64,000 bases of DNA from Scleromitrula shiraiana (Eukaryota; Ascomycota; Leotiomycetes; Helotiales; Sclerotiniaceae): contig JABELC010000011.1 in the NCBI GenBank assembly GCA_028455995.1, positions 930,001 through 994,000 on the forward strand, written 5' to 3'. Positions 1 to 10,461 of the stretch are shown one piece after another. The position numbers were made by a program, and so were the translations under genes. The stretch's first letter is position 1, and every line of letters begins with the position of its first letter. A model generated the notes under the pieces. That model was not told the origin of the DNA and did not search any database. It saw only the letters and a list, made by a program, of their open reading frames with translations.

Positions 1-102
1 ACTTCTATTCTAACTGCATGCAAACACTGAAATTGTAACATCTAATTTTGCAGATCATGATCATCGATTTTTTTCTTCTTTGGACTACGAGATGCTGAAG
101 AA

Positions 103-3100
103 CTATGTACCTAATAAAGACAACTTTTCAAAAGCCGAAATATGTGGTGCCTCCTTTCTTTTCGCAGCTGCTTGTAGACTCTCCTGGAACACAGCATCAC
201 CACCAACAGGTCTATATTCCTCCGGAGCACCAGCAGTCTGAGGAACCTCAACCTTAGTTTCCTGTTCATTTCCAAACACCTCCTCTAAACAACCTTGGCA
301 CATACCTACCACTTCAGCCAAACTAGCCTCAATAGCCCTCGCTCGTTCCCACATGCCTCTTCTGACCAATCCAGCAATCAATCTCTCCACCTCGCCTCTC
401 GTCGACTCTACCCTCTCAACCAATCTCCTCACACTACTGACCAAATACTCCTCTTCATAAACACTACCCTTCTTTCCCCTCGCTCTCTTCCTCTCCTCTC
501 TCCTCCGATTCTTGCTCGTTGCTCTACTAACACCTGTTCCCACTGTCCCCACACTTCCATTCCCTGTATACCGCGTAAACATACTCCTATTGGTGCTCAT
601 TCTTGAACTAGCTGCTACACTGACATCATCTGGGATTTCTCCGTCTCCGCCTCTTTCTCCTTCGTAGAATGCGAGTGGGTCATTGATGGCTTTCAAGCGT
701 AGTTCGCGAATACGAGGTACTTGAGCAAGCAATTGAGCTTTGCAATCGGAGAGTAGTTCAGTGGAACTAGCAAGCGCATCTCCAAGACCGGGATCGATTA
801 TAGATTCGAGGAGCTCGGGTCGATTCTTCAGTGCCACGATGTGAAAGGCGTCAGCAAAGAAATACCCTTTGCAAAGAGTACGGATGGAGATTTCAAGAGA
901 GTTTAGATAGTCGATTTGGATGCTGGCTGCAGAGTAGTAATCTTTAGACTCGATAAGGGCGTCGAAGAGAGTTGTTGCTAGGCTTGTAAGAGGAGAACCA
1001 GAGAGGGGAGGAGTTTGAGAAAGAGCGCAGAAGAGGGTTTCGCGCCATTGTGAGGGACCAGACGCTAGGTAACAGGCTGTGGCTTTGTTGTAGTTGTGTA
1101 GAGATTCGTATGCTAGAGCAGCTTCTTTGTGGGAGGACTTAGATTCGAGATACTCGGCGTAAAGTGCGGTAATTATGGCTAGGGGTTCGGGATTGTATCG
1201 ATAGATGGCTAATGCGGATTTGTATAGTGCATGTTTTTGAGTGTATTTTTGGAGTTCCTCGAATGAATTCAATTCGTGAAGATGGTTGAGAGCCTTTGTG
1301 TGGCGTGCTAAATAGTCATCAATACTGAACTTTCTACGCAGCTCCGTCATTTGTTGAAGATTCTGCATAAATGGTAAATATTCTCTCGGGTCTTTTTGGG
1401 ATTGTTGTGCCACTAAGAGAGCTAAATCCAGATCATAGAGCCCAAGAGCATTCTCATACAATCGGTTAACATCTGCCAGAAAACAGATGTGCTCAACAGC
1501 TTTATCAGCCATGGCTTCATCTTCCTTCATCAAACGAGCTACTACAAGCAAGCCATCATCCAACGCAGGTGGGTTCTTGCAGACATTGGCTGTGATTATA
1601 TTTTGTAAATTCGTTGCCGTACGTGATTGTAAGGCTTCAAGAACAGCATCACATATCTTGTTAACCTTTGATGTTTTGGTGATTGTGATATCTGAGTTGG
1701 GTGCTTGGGACACTGCTCCAGTAGTGTTGTTGAGAAAAGGCAGAATATTGCCATTCTGAGAGGCAACTCTTGTCTCCTTGTACATCGTCTGGGTGACGTC
1801 TTCTTCCCTGTAAAAAATATTGTCAGTTATGTTACTGCTTCATGACATTAATAACATACCTCAATGATGACAGAAATAAATCGATGTAGGTGATCTTCTT
1901 CACTTGATCGATAAACAGAGGAACATTTGACAGAAATTGTTCTGGGGCATGATCATAGAGGATGTTCATATCCACTCTCTGTGTTCTGCAGTGAGTGAAA
2001 GCCTTTCTGTAATTCTTCTCCTCGATGAGCTTTCGGATACCTGCAACGACCATCGCACGAGGGAAGATGGTCTCTAGATTTCCTCGAGGCATTTGTAAGA
2101 TGAGACTCAGAGATGTTGGCATTGCTGTTACTAATCGAGCACCACGCTCAATGCTTCGACATCTCTCGTCAATCTCTGGATCATCTGGGGGAATTTCAAG
2201 ATCTGGGGGTATCAGTATCTGAATTTTATAGATGTTAACGGGGAACTAACCATGAACTTCTGTGATGTGCACAAATTTGAGAAGATGTGTTGTAGTTGTA
2301 AATATGAGATGTGCTGGCGTAACGAGGAAAGATGTACAGTTCCGAACCAGTAATCGTGAGTTTGCAAATAAGTGCCCGTTGCTTGATAACCCAAAAGCTA
2401 TACGCCCATCCCCGTATGCATTATGGCCATCGGCGAAAGGAATAATGTCAACCCATGGGAGTTGCTTGGAGAAATTGCATGATGATAACGAGGCATCTCC
2501 AAACGATAGGCTATGTAATTTGCCTGAGCTAGTTTGGACATATGGATGCATTACTCCGTCTTCCACGAAACTCGATAAAATTGAGACTGATGCTGTTGGG
2601 CCATTCTCTACAGCTTTCTCTTCCATCTTGCCTGTCTCGTCACTGAAATAATAACCTTGAATGGTAGAACCAGTTTCAGTCCGTCCCAAAACAAGTACTT
2701 CGTCCTTACCACCGAAAGAAATCTGTTGGTAAATACTAGCTGAATTTGTGCCCTTCTCAAAAGTGAATCGGCCAGACAATGCTGGAGCAGATGCAACACC
2801 CTTAGTGACGTCCCATTCGAACATAGATATACCAGTTTGATGTAGTACAGCAATTCTTGAAGAATCTGCGTTTAGTGCCACATCAATTGCGTTAGAATTA
2901 ACGGTAACCTCGTGTAGCCCCATAGGAGGAGGAATGTTTGCTGTTCGGAAAGGGGTCACTTTAAGATTCTGACCATCAATAACAGCAATAATTCCGAAAT
3001 CGTGCGGTGGTGCTAATGAGCCACGAGCTGTCGTGAAAATATACTCTGCCTGATCGATTGAATCTGGAGCAGCAAACAAGAGTCGTAATGGTTTCTCTGA

Positions 3101-4241
3101 ATGCCAAGTGACAGGATTGGTGGAAAGTAAGGCAGTGTGATGGTTCTTGATCTCTTGTTTAATATACCAATGGTAGTTACCCATCGTCCATAACTGAGTG
3201 CAATCAGCCATTACAACAGCCAAAACGGTCGAGTCAGAGTTCCATGCCAGACTAATATGTTGGTTTGAAAGTTGTCTCTGTTCAGGGGTAAGTCGTAGAG
3301 TGAATTGACCGTGTCGTAATCCGTTACGCTCAAAAAATACAACATCGGTTCTCTCTTCAAGACGTTGAATTCCAGCAATAAGATTTCCAGATGGTCTCCA
3401 ACTCAAGGCACCCTCCAGACCATCAACAGGCTCACTCACACTATCAAGTACACCTTCTCTGGAATATACTCGAATTATGCGACGAGTACCGGCCTCGATT
3501 GCAGATATAGCAAGGTAAGCACCATCTCCTCTCCAACTTATAGTGACTCTCGAATCATCGTTTGGGCTAAGAACACCCTCATCAATTTTCTCGGGCATGG
3601 TAGGATCTCTCAATGCCTTAGCGCCCCTGCCTTGAAATTGTGTTTCTTTCTTACCCCAACCAACGGATACATGATTGGAGGCTTTCAGATCCTCGGAAGT
3701 CATCTTTGCATCTGCAACGCCATCGAAGGTTCGGCTCATCCAGATGACAGTATTTTCTTTAGTTGTGATTGCCAATAACTCCTCGTCAGGTGACCATCTT
3801 GCCGCAGTAATGCCAGCGTCAACTGAGCCCATGATCTCTATCTGATCTTCTCCAGGTAGAGGGTCTTCCCTAACAATGACGATATCGCCACCAGCCAGAA
3901 CGAGACATGTTGTCAAGTTATCACCAAAATAATGTAGATCCAGAACTTTATCACAGATTAAATCTGGGTTTGGTGATGGGGCTTCCCATGATGTTATGAG
4001 AGTATCTTGTCTATTAATTTTTAGTGCAAGTCAAAACGGAAAGAAGTTAGGGTAAATATTACTGTGTATTTGAATTGCTCTTGACTCTGATAAGTTGTAT
4101 AATAGCATCATTTTCGGTAGGACCAACAGTACAAATGAAAGAATCATTTGCTAAATCCCATGCTGCAGCGGTCACAGGTCTATTTTGATATTGAGCAGGA
4201 GGCTTCCATTGCTCATACTGAATACCTCTAAGATTCCTCAT
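103..4241 (-). CDS. ELP1: Elongator complex subunit 1 (Elp1/Iki3)
   Basis: This is the scaffold subunit of Elongator, which makes the cm5/mcm5 side chain on wobble uridines of tRNAs. Four exons join in frame: 4241-4063, 4010-2251, 2202-1860 and 1807-103, giving 1328 residues; yeast Elp1 is of similar length. The start is the ATG before RNLRGIQYEQW; the upstream in-frame TTG was rejected. The N-terminal half is a WD-type propeller region (for example AARWSPDEELLAI and VTISWRGDGAYLAI). The third exon carries the conserved ERCRSIERGARLVTAMP and LQMPRGNLETIFPRA blocks. The C-terminal half is helical, TPR-like, with a highly basic stretch (KNRRREERKRARGKKG, near residues 1190-1210) matching the position of the tRNA-binding basic region in Elp1 proteins. 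The exon 2/3 junction uses a CCCCCAG acceptor to keep the frame. Family identity is secure; splice sites are by eye. Confidence 0.95.
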
Positions 4242-4701
4242 CTTTAAAAAGAGTATATTCAATATTCAATATACAATATCCAATATCAAAAAGGAAAATT
4301 TATGCAAATAAATGAAATAAAGTCATCCTTTTTAATCAGGCACTGATTCGTCAAGTTCCAAAAAATTACCCATGTCCCAATTTAATATTTTAGGATGGTG
4401 GATTTCAAGCGAAGACCACTAAAGAACGCTAAAGTGACATTAAAGACTTTTTAAGTTAGTGTCTAAATAAACTCCCTTGCTTCCCCAGAGTTTGGTCAAA
4501 GTGGTGAGATTATATACGAGTACTGTTATTAGTTATCTTCCCATTCCTAGATTCTCCATCATCCCATCATCCCATCATTCATTACATTGTTTTCACTTCT
4601 CACCCCATTTTAGTTGACATTCGATTATTTGCTGATGTAGACATTTCTATAAATTCTAGAATTGTACTTCATTTGATAACATTCTGAATCAATTAGCAAC
4701 C
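4242..4701. promoter_or_regulatory. Divergent promoter region, ELP1 / DUF3984 gene
   Basis: This 460-bp interval separates two divergently transcribed genes and must hold both promoters (inferred from layout). Next to the ELP1 start is a short AT-rich run of AATATTCAATATAC-like units (about 4257-4290). No convincing TATA box or named factor site was identified. Confidence 0.5.
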
Positions 4702-5877
4702 ATGGATATAGCATACAATCAACATTCCCCTCATTCTCGACGTCACAACCATTCCTCCACGAATCTTAACCACCTAACGCTTGCACCCCTAACTTCCAAA
4801 TTACCTCCCTCAAATGACGACTACTTCCCTATGAATGACCATACATCATATATCGAGAACCGCTCACTACCTACCACACCCTCCATTCTCTCACGATCCT
4901 CCTCCCGAGTCTCCCTGCGCAAACCCGCACCCACCTCTCTCACAATCCCCAAATCAAAATCTAGCACACACCTCGCTGTAGCTATCACCTCACTTACACC
5001 CGGGCCCGGCCATCGCTCCGGGGCAACCACACCTCGCTCGTCTCGGCTACGTAACGCAATTGATAGATCCGATCTCACGGTTAGCACATTTAGTGCCAAA
5101 GACCGCAATGATTCCGATTGGCTCCTACGAGCCGGTGCCATGATATCCTCCTCAACGGCAGAATCTAAAGGACAATCATGGCTCATCTCACGGGCTAGCT
5201 CAACGAGTTTACAGAGGGATGCAGATGAGGAAGCGTTTGAGCGGGAGTTGGCACGGGAAAGAGAACAAGCTAGTAGAAAAGGAAGCAGAAGAGGTAGCTT
5301 TGATGCGGATGATGAGTTCTCGCCTCTTACGAAACGGAGTCTGAGTTTTGGACCGACGGCAGGGGTGGGAAGTAGATCGATGAGTCGATATGGAAGTAGG
5401 GCGAATAGTAGAAGGGGAAGTAGAGCAGCCTTGATTACGCCAATGACGGCAGAGAGGGAGGCAGAGGGATATTTTGACAGAGAGTTCGTACACGAAGAAT
5501 ATCCTGCAGAGCCCGACTTCGTAGATGTGGAAGAGGATAGTTATGATAATGAAGACGAAGATGAAGCGAGGAAAGACGATGCTGTTGTTAGAAGACTTGC
5601 CAGGGCGAGTAGATCGGGACTTGGGGGATGGGTAGAGAAGATGCTTGGATGGAGTTTATTTGCCGTGGATGAAGACGGAGAGGAAGCTGAAGTTGATCTT
5701 ACCGATGAAAAGGAAGATGAATCAGAATTATCCTCACGGCCCTCTCGGCAAAATATTGACGTCGGAGAAGGCGAGATTCCACCAGAAGAACAAATACCTC
5801 CCCTCGATCCGAATGAAGCAGATGGGTGGCATGACGCTGCTTGGCTTTTGACTGTTGCTAGTAAAGTTTTGCTATAG
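4702..5877 (+). CDS. DUF3984-family fungal protein
   Basis: Intronless reading frame of 391 residues with ATG in good context (CAACCATGG). The N-terminal 130 residues are Ser/Thr/Pro-rich and look disordered. A conserved-looking core follows (DSDWLLRAGAMISSS, then ESKGQSWLISRASS), then an Arg/Ser region with repeated RxGSRxGS patterns, a strongly acidic stretch, and the C-terminal GWHDAAWLLTVASKVLL. From memory of the family, this core plus a C-terminal DAAWLL..ASKV block matches fungal DUF3984 proteins, whose function is unknown. The Arg-Ser-rich part could be a phosphorylation target (inference). It is divergent from ELP1 and convergent with the DUF7918 gene. The assignment was not checked by a search. 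Confidence 0.8.
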   Translation: MDIAYNQHSPHSRRHNHSSTNLNHLTLAPLTSKLPPSNDDYFPMNDHTSYIENRSLPTTPSILSRSSSRVSLRKPAPTSLTIPKSKSSTHLAVAITSLTPGPGHRSGATTPRSSRLRNAIDRSDLTVSTFSAKDRNDSDWLLRAGAMISSSTAESKGQSWLISRASSTSLQRDADEEAFERELAREREQASRKGSRRGSFDADDEFSPLTKRSLSFGPTAGVGSRSMSRYGSRANSRRGSRAALITPMTAEREAEGYFDREFVHEEYPAEPDFVDVEEDSYDNEDEDEARKDDAVVRRLARASRSGLGGWVEKMLGWSLFAVDEDGEEAEVDLTDEKEDESELSSRPSRQNIDVGEGEIPPEEQIPPLDPNEADGWHDAAWLLTVASKVLL

Positions 5878-6186
5878 AGGCATTTTATGTCCACCGTTTC
5901 ATTCTAAATATGGCTCGTTGCATTTATTTAGGTTGTATAGTAACATACAGCTTTGCATTACGAATTTTAATATAAACGATGTACCGCAACTCGGAAAATA
6001 TATTATACATGAAGTTGTGAAGTAGTGTTCTGAGTGTCCGCCCACAGTGGAAGCAGATACCACTTGACCATAATTTTCTCGATTAAAACCCTGCCAGACC
6101 GAGATCTCCCATACAATGGTTTCTTCGGTCATCGCCCATATAATTCTCCATACCAAGGAACCTCGATAGCCGAACTGAGTATACGT
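5878..6186. other. Convergent 3' intergenic region
   Basis: About 310 bp between the 3' ends of the DUF3984 and DUF7918 genes. It should hold both 3' UTRs and polyadenylation sites. I see no gene or notable repeat. Confidence 0.5.
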
Positions 6187-7950
6187 TCAATGAGTCAAGT
6201 CGATGACATTGTCTTCACTTGAGAAGATGTGTCGTCTCTTGACAGGACGTTCAAGCACAACCTCAAGTTCCTCTTCACTGTCGTGAACACGCTCACGCTT
6301 GATAGATTCGTTATCTTCGAGCTTGACCTCTGCCATAACCTGGTTTTCAACTTGCGAGAGCACACTCTTAACCTATACGTTATCAATCAGTATACTTCGA
6401 ATCCAGTAATCAATCTGACGAGGAAGACAGACCTCAGAGCTAGCGATAGTACCCTTAGCAATATTTCTCAGAGTGAGCAAGTTCTTATTAATCTCCTGGA
6501 GAACGCGAGTGAAAGGTGTAGCTACACCCTCAGTAGCTGCCCTGAGACCAGCCCGCGCAGGGGTCATTGCATTAGGTCTGTAATGAGCTTGTGTTCGGGT
6601 TTCTATTGGTCTTGCAGGAGTACCCTTTGGAGAAGATCCTGACACTACTCTAAGTGCAGCACTTGCACTTGATGGAGCACCACTCTCTACTTTTACTACC
6701 ACTTGATCTTGTGTAGTATGTAGGGAGCGTGGCGATACCTGCGAATTGATTTGAGCAACGATTTGAGAAGCAAAGGCAGGGACGGGTTTCGGAACAACGT
6801 TTGCTGGATCGGTGGTCACCAATGGAGTTACTGCAGCCGCCTTTGACGCTTTTCTGCAAACACTGGGCAGTACCTGGGCTTGCTTTCGCAAAGCTTGTGG
6901 TAATTGCTTGTCTATTGTGGTTGGCTTGGATTGAGGACGTTTAGGCTGAGATGGAGAAGAAGAGAGGTCCCGAGGAATTATCTAAGGCCTATCATCAGTA
7001 TTCTTGAACTATTTGTATGAGCAAGTAACTGTAAGGGTTCAAAGAATAACTCATTTACCATCATTTGCTGTAAGACTTCTGTAGCTTGATGTAAGCATTG
7101 CACATTTCAAAAGAGCTTATATAGTGAGCCTACCTCTAGATCTATACTTGAAGCGAAACTCGACCAATGGGGTATCTACTGGATCAATATACTCAAGTTG
7201 GAAGAATATTTCTTTTTCTTTGGCTTCTTGTGCGGGTCCGAATCTGTTTTATTCGTCAGATTTCATTGTCAATGTTTAACAATATACATACGTTGTTGCA
7301 TGAGACACGGCTCTTCCTTTCAATTGTTTTTCATGGTATTCTGTTTTATTGTCTGGGCCATCCGACTTGGCGATTGGGGTTGGCATCACTTTACCACGAC
7401 GAATTCTCCAGACCTGGATTTTCAGCTCTCCAAGTTGTGAGAGACTTTCATTGTGTCTAGCTGTTGTTATGGAATCGTCATCAACTAATCACGCGCCATT
7501 TATCGTTAGCATTGGAGACAATGTTGCCCAGTATAGAAAAAAGTATTATTTAGAATCTCCATCTAAGAAAAGCTCACCTGTCTTGATTTCCGCAAAACTG
7601 AAAGGCCTCATGAACATTTGTCCATTGTCTCTTCTGATTCGATCTCCTTTTAAGGTATGAAACCAGATATTTGGCTTGAAGCCATTTTCGTTACAGATAG
7701 TAACTGAGCTGGTCCCATGTCCATCAACAGTTGCATAAAACCCAAGGCTGGTGTTTTTTGGTAACTTCTTAGGTAAGACATTATATTCAAACCTAAATGA
7801 TTCTTTGGAGATCGCTTCAATGTACACAGATCTCTTGTTCTGGTGTGGAAGATTATGAAAATTGACATCTGGGTCATAATACTCTGGCACATATTTACCA
7901 CCACTATAGACACGCACTTTGACATATGGAACGTCAGTCAATATTGCCAT
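6187..7950 (-). CDS. DUF7918-domain fungal protein with C-terminal SIM-like motif
   Basis: Six exons rebuilt by hand: 7950-7578, 7460-7292, 7243-7134, 7084-7059 (a 26-nt microexon), 6981-6433 and 6372-6187; total 470 residues, frame open throughout. The N-terminus (AILTDVPYVKVRVYSGG), the LGELKIQVWRIRRGKV block, KGRAVSHATTFG, and LVEFRFKYRSR followed by ATEVLQQMMIIPRD match the architecture I know for DUF7918 proteins, which are abundant and uncharacterised in filamentous fungi. The tail is Ser/Pro-rich, then has a KRERVHDSEEELEVVLERP-like charged part and ends NVIDLTH, resembling a SUMO-interacting motif. The last intron uses a GTCTGT donor. If that intron is not removed the protein would end about 20 residues after the exon at 6373. 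A start at the upstream TTG was rejected in favour of the ATG at 7950. Confidence 0.82.
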
Positions 7951-8555
7951 TGTCAAGTCAATTGTACAAGTAAAATTTGTATATTGTAAGTTTGATGGAG
8001 AGTTCGGTTTTGTTGTAATTGTTAATGTTGTTGTTAATTTTGTTGTTATTGCAATTGTTCTTGTTGTTGTGAGTGATAAAATGATCTCTAAAAAGAATTA
8101 CGTGACGTGCCCATGGACAGCAGCTACCTTTTTAGAATTTTGTTATATTAATTCAAAAAAATAGCTCCTTCCGTTCTCACAATCTTGGACTTGGCGTTCT
8201 TCCATCTGATTATCAATTCTTGAAGAGTACCCTATATCTGATATATCTTAGTCAATTTGGAGAGACAGTTCTCATAGAGAGTGAAGTGCCTGGTCAATAC
8301 TATGTCTCTCAATCACCATTTTTCAACTGCATATTAGACAATAACATGTTTGTTTCATTCCTATTCCACGTCTCAGTTATTCCAGATGACCGACCAATAA
8401 ATAATTGCATGATTTACCAATGATTTCCTTTTCATCCCTTCCAACGCCTGCTCAAGCTTTCAAAAACTCTAAAAATGATATTTCCTAACGGTTGCTCTCA
8501 AGTCTCTATAGTAATATTCATTCCATATCCATTCCAATACCTCAAAGTAAACTCC
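7951..8555. other. Intergenic region with TTG-rich stretch
   Basis: This 605-bp interval holds the promoter side of the DUF7918 gene. It includes a TTG/TTGT-rich imperfect repeat around 8005-8070. No coding sequence or RNA gene was recognised. Confidence 0.4.
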
Positions 8556-9344
8556 CTAGTTGTTCTTCGCAAGCGACTTAATATTCGAAATATTCGATCG
8601 AGTCCCCGTAATAACCTTTTGCCGGCCATCTTTTCCAGCACTAGCACGTCTCGCGTTGTGCAAGAGGGCCTCGATCTTCCTCAATTCCAATCCAAGCCAT
8701 TTATGTCTGTTCCAAAATGCATCCCATTCATCGTGAAATCCAATTAGATCGAATTGATGGACGTCGATTCCGTTTCGCTTCTCCATACAATCGACACAGA
8801 GTTGAAACCAGTTGAGCTTTTCTTGAACAACATCGGCAGAGTATTCCATCTCATATCGAGCCTTTTTGGCCTTAATTTCCTCCATTGTGAGACGAAATTT
8901 GATGGGAGCGGGGTTGATTCGATCATGGTTTGTTCGACATGCATATTGGTTGTTGTTGTTGTTGTATGCAGTGTTGGTTGTATAATTGTCTTCTGGGATA
9001 TTGATTGCTTGCCAGGTGCCAGGAGTTGTGTCGATCTGGACATCTCGCGTTGAATTCGCAGATTGGGTTTTAACGCTAGATTCGGGAGCGCTGTCTGCAC
9101 ATTTCAATCTTCTAAATTTTGTGACTTTCCAATCAGAACATTTCAATGTACTCTGGCAATTCTTAACGTGCTGCTTTTTGCTTGTCTTTGGATTGGGTTC
9201 TTCGACTTCTAGATGTTCCGCAGGCTCGAAGGGGATATATGCGTCTTTTTGTGTATTGATATTTGAGCTTCTTTCGCGATGAAGGGCGACAGGTTGTGGG
9301 CGAGTCGTAATATCGCTCAGATCGCGAATACTGGAGGAGCCCAT
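8556..9344 (-). CDS. Hypothetical protein, Asn-rich linker and helical C-terminus
   Basis: Single-exon frame of 262 residues starting at the ATG of MGSSSIRDLSD; the GTG three codons upstream was not used. I do not recognise a family. The first 100 residues look disordered. Around residues 125-140 is an Asn/Thr-rich run (TTNTAYNNNNNQ). The C-terminal 120 residues are Trp-, Lys- and Glu-rich and look helical (MEEIKAKKARYEME, KLNWFQLCVDCMEKR, DEWDAFWNRHKWLGLELRKIE). The short KWLGLELR resembles the KWLCAALR end of the neighbouring small gene at 10.0-10.5 kb, so the two may be distant relatives; this is weak. Coding status rests on the long open frame and protein-like composition only. Confidence 0.6.
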   Translation of the reverse strand: MGSSSIRDLSDITTRPQPVALHRERSSNINTQKDAYIPFEPAEHLEVEEPNPKTSKKQHVKNCQSTLKCSDWKVTKFRRLKCADSAPESSVKTQSANSTRDVQIDTTPGTWQAINIPEDNYTTNTAYNNNNNQYACRTNHDRINPAPIKFRLTMEEIKAKKARYEMEYSADVVQEKLNWFQLCVDCMEKRNGIDVHQFDLIGFHDEWDAFWNRHKWLGLELRKIEALLHNARRASAGKDGRQKVITGTRSNISNIKSLAKNN

Positions 9345-10023
9345 GTTGAGCACTGACTATATAATGTAATTAGTTGCTATAATCATGCAGTGAGCTGCAC
9401 AGAACTTACTATAGAACAGTGGTTGTGGCCTTAGTTCTAAGTTTATTGCAGTTATCGGAGTGGAGATCGAAGAGGGAAGAGGGAAGAAATCTCAAGATTT
9501 TTCAACTTCAACATACCTCAGGTCGATCTTAGATTTCAATGTAGCTCATTCTCTCTTCTGCTTTCAGTAACTTCAACCGAAATCGGAAATTTGAGGAGGT
9601 GATAGGGTGATATGGTGAATTTATTAATGACACCGGCCTATCCTTGATTCACCACTGGATTTAGTAAATAGTAGACAGTCCAATTGAATACTGACTGATA
9701 CCTTTTCATTCATCTTAATTTCTTTGTGACTTCGAAATCTTGAAACTTTTATTAGCCCAGCAGCAATTATTTTGAAAGTCCAAGACTAGAATGCAGGTTT
9801 TCGGCACATATACAACATCTTCACTATTCACAATGGTCTATTTAAAAGCATGCAACAAACCAGCACATTTGCGCAAATAAAAAGAGAAGAGAGGAAACAA
9901 AACAGCCAAATATTGCCATTTATTGCCAAACACCCAGCTACGTATCGAACTCCCTCTCACATATCAGACCGTCTAATCGTAATCAAGTACAAAACCTCCT
10001 CTCTTTTTACCCAATCCTATCCC
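9345..10023. other. Intergenic region
   Basis: 680 bp between two small minus-strand genes. No gene, RNA gene or strong repeat was recognised. The stretch at 9840-10020 is open on the plus strand but has low-complexity, non-protein-like composition. Confidence 0.35.
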
Positions 10024-10461
10024 TCATTCCGCAATTCTTAACGCAGCACAAAGCCACTTATATCGAGCAAGTATTCGAGCATGATGTCTTCGGATAGATT
10101 TGGTACACTGTGCCTTCTCCCCTTTATCGGAGATCGCCTTCCAGAGTGTTACATATCGAAGATCATCTCTGAGGTCGTATAGCTCGTCCCACAATTTGCC
10201 TATTGTCTCTTCGCTGAGTGGCCACTGTGGCAGAGTTGGCGATGGTGAAGGTAGTGAAGATAGTGACGGTAGCATAGGTCCAGTGGTGGTGATAGAAGTT
10301 GATCGTCGAGATGACACTGGTACTGGAAATTGCGATGGGAGTAAGTGAGGTGGGGGGGCTGGAAATGGTTCGATTTGTGGAAGAGGGGTGAATGAGGGGC
10401 GAGGAGTTGGTGGTGGTGGTGGGTGGGGGGTGTATTCGCTAGATCGTGTAGGTGCTAGCAT
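10024..10461 (-). CDS. Hypothetical proline-rich small protein
   Basis: Single-exon frame of 145 residues with an ATG start. The N-terminal 80 residues are dominated by Pro, Ser and Thr, with PPPPPTPRP-like runs that could bind SH3/WW-type domains. The C-terminal 60 residues look helical and charged (SEETIGKLWDELYDLRDDLRYVTLWK, then HHARILARYKWLCAALRIAE). No family was recognised. It may be an orphan gene or the 3' part of a larger one; I saw no clear upstream exon. Confidence 0.5.
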   Translation of the reverse strand: MLAPTRSSEYTPHPPPPPTPRPSFTPLPQIEPFPAPPPHLLPSQFPVPVSSRRSTSITTTGPMLPSLSSLPSPSPTLPQWPLSEETIGKLWDELYDLRDDLRYVTLWKAISDKGEKAQCTKSIRRHHARILARYKWLCAALRIAE

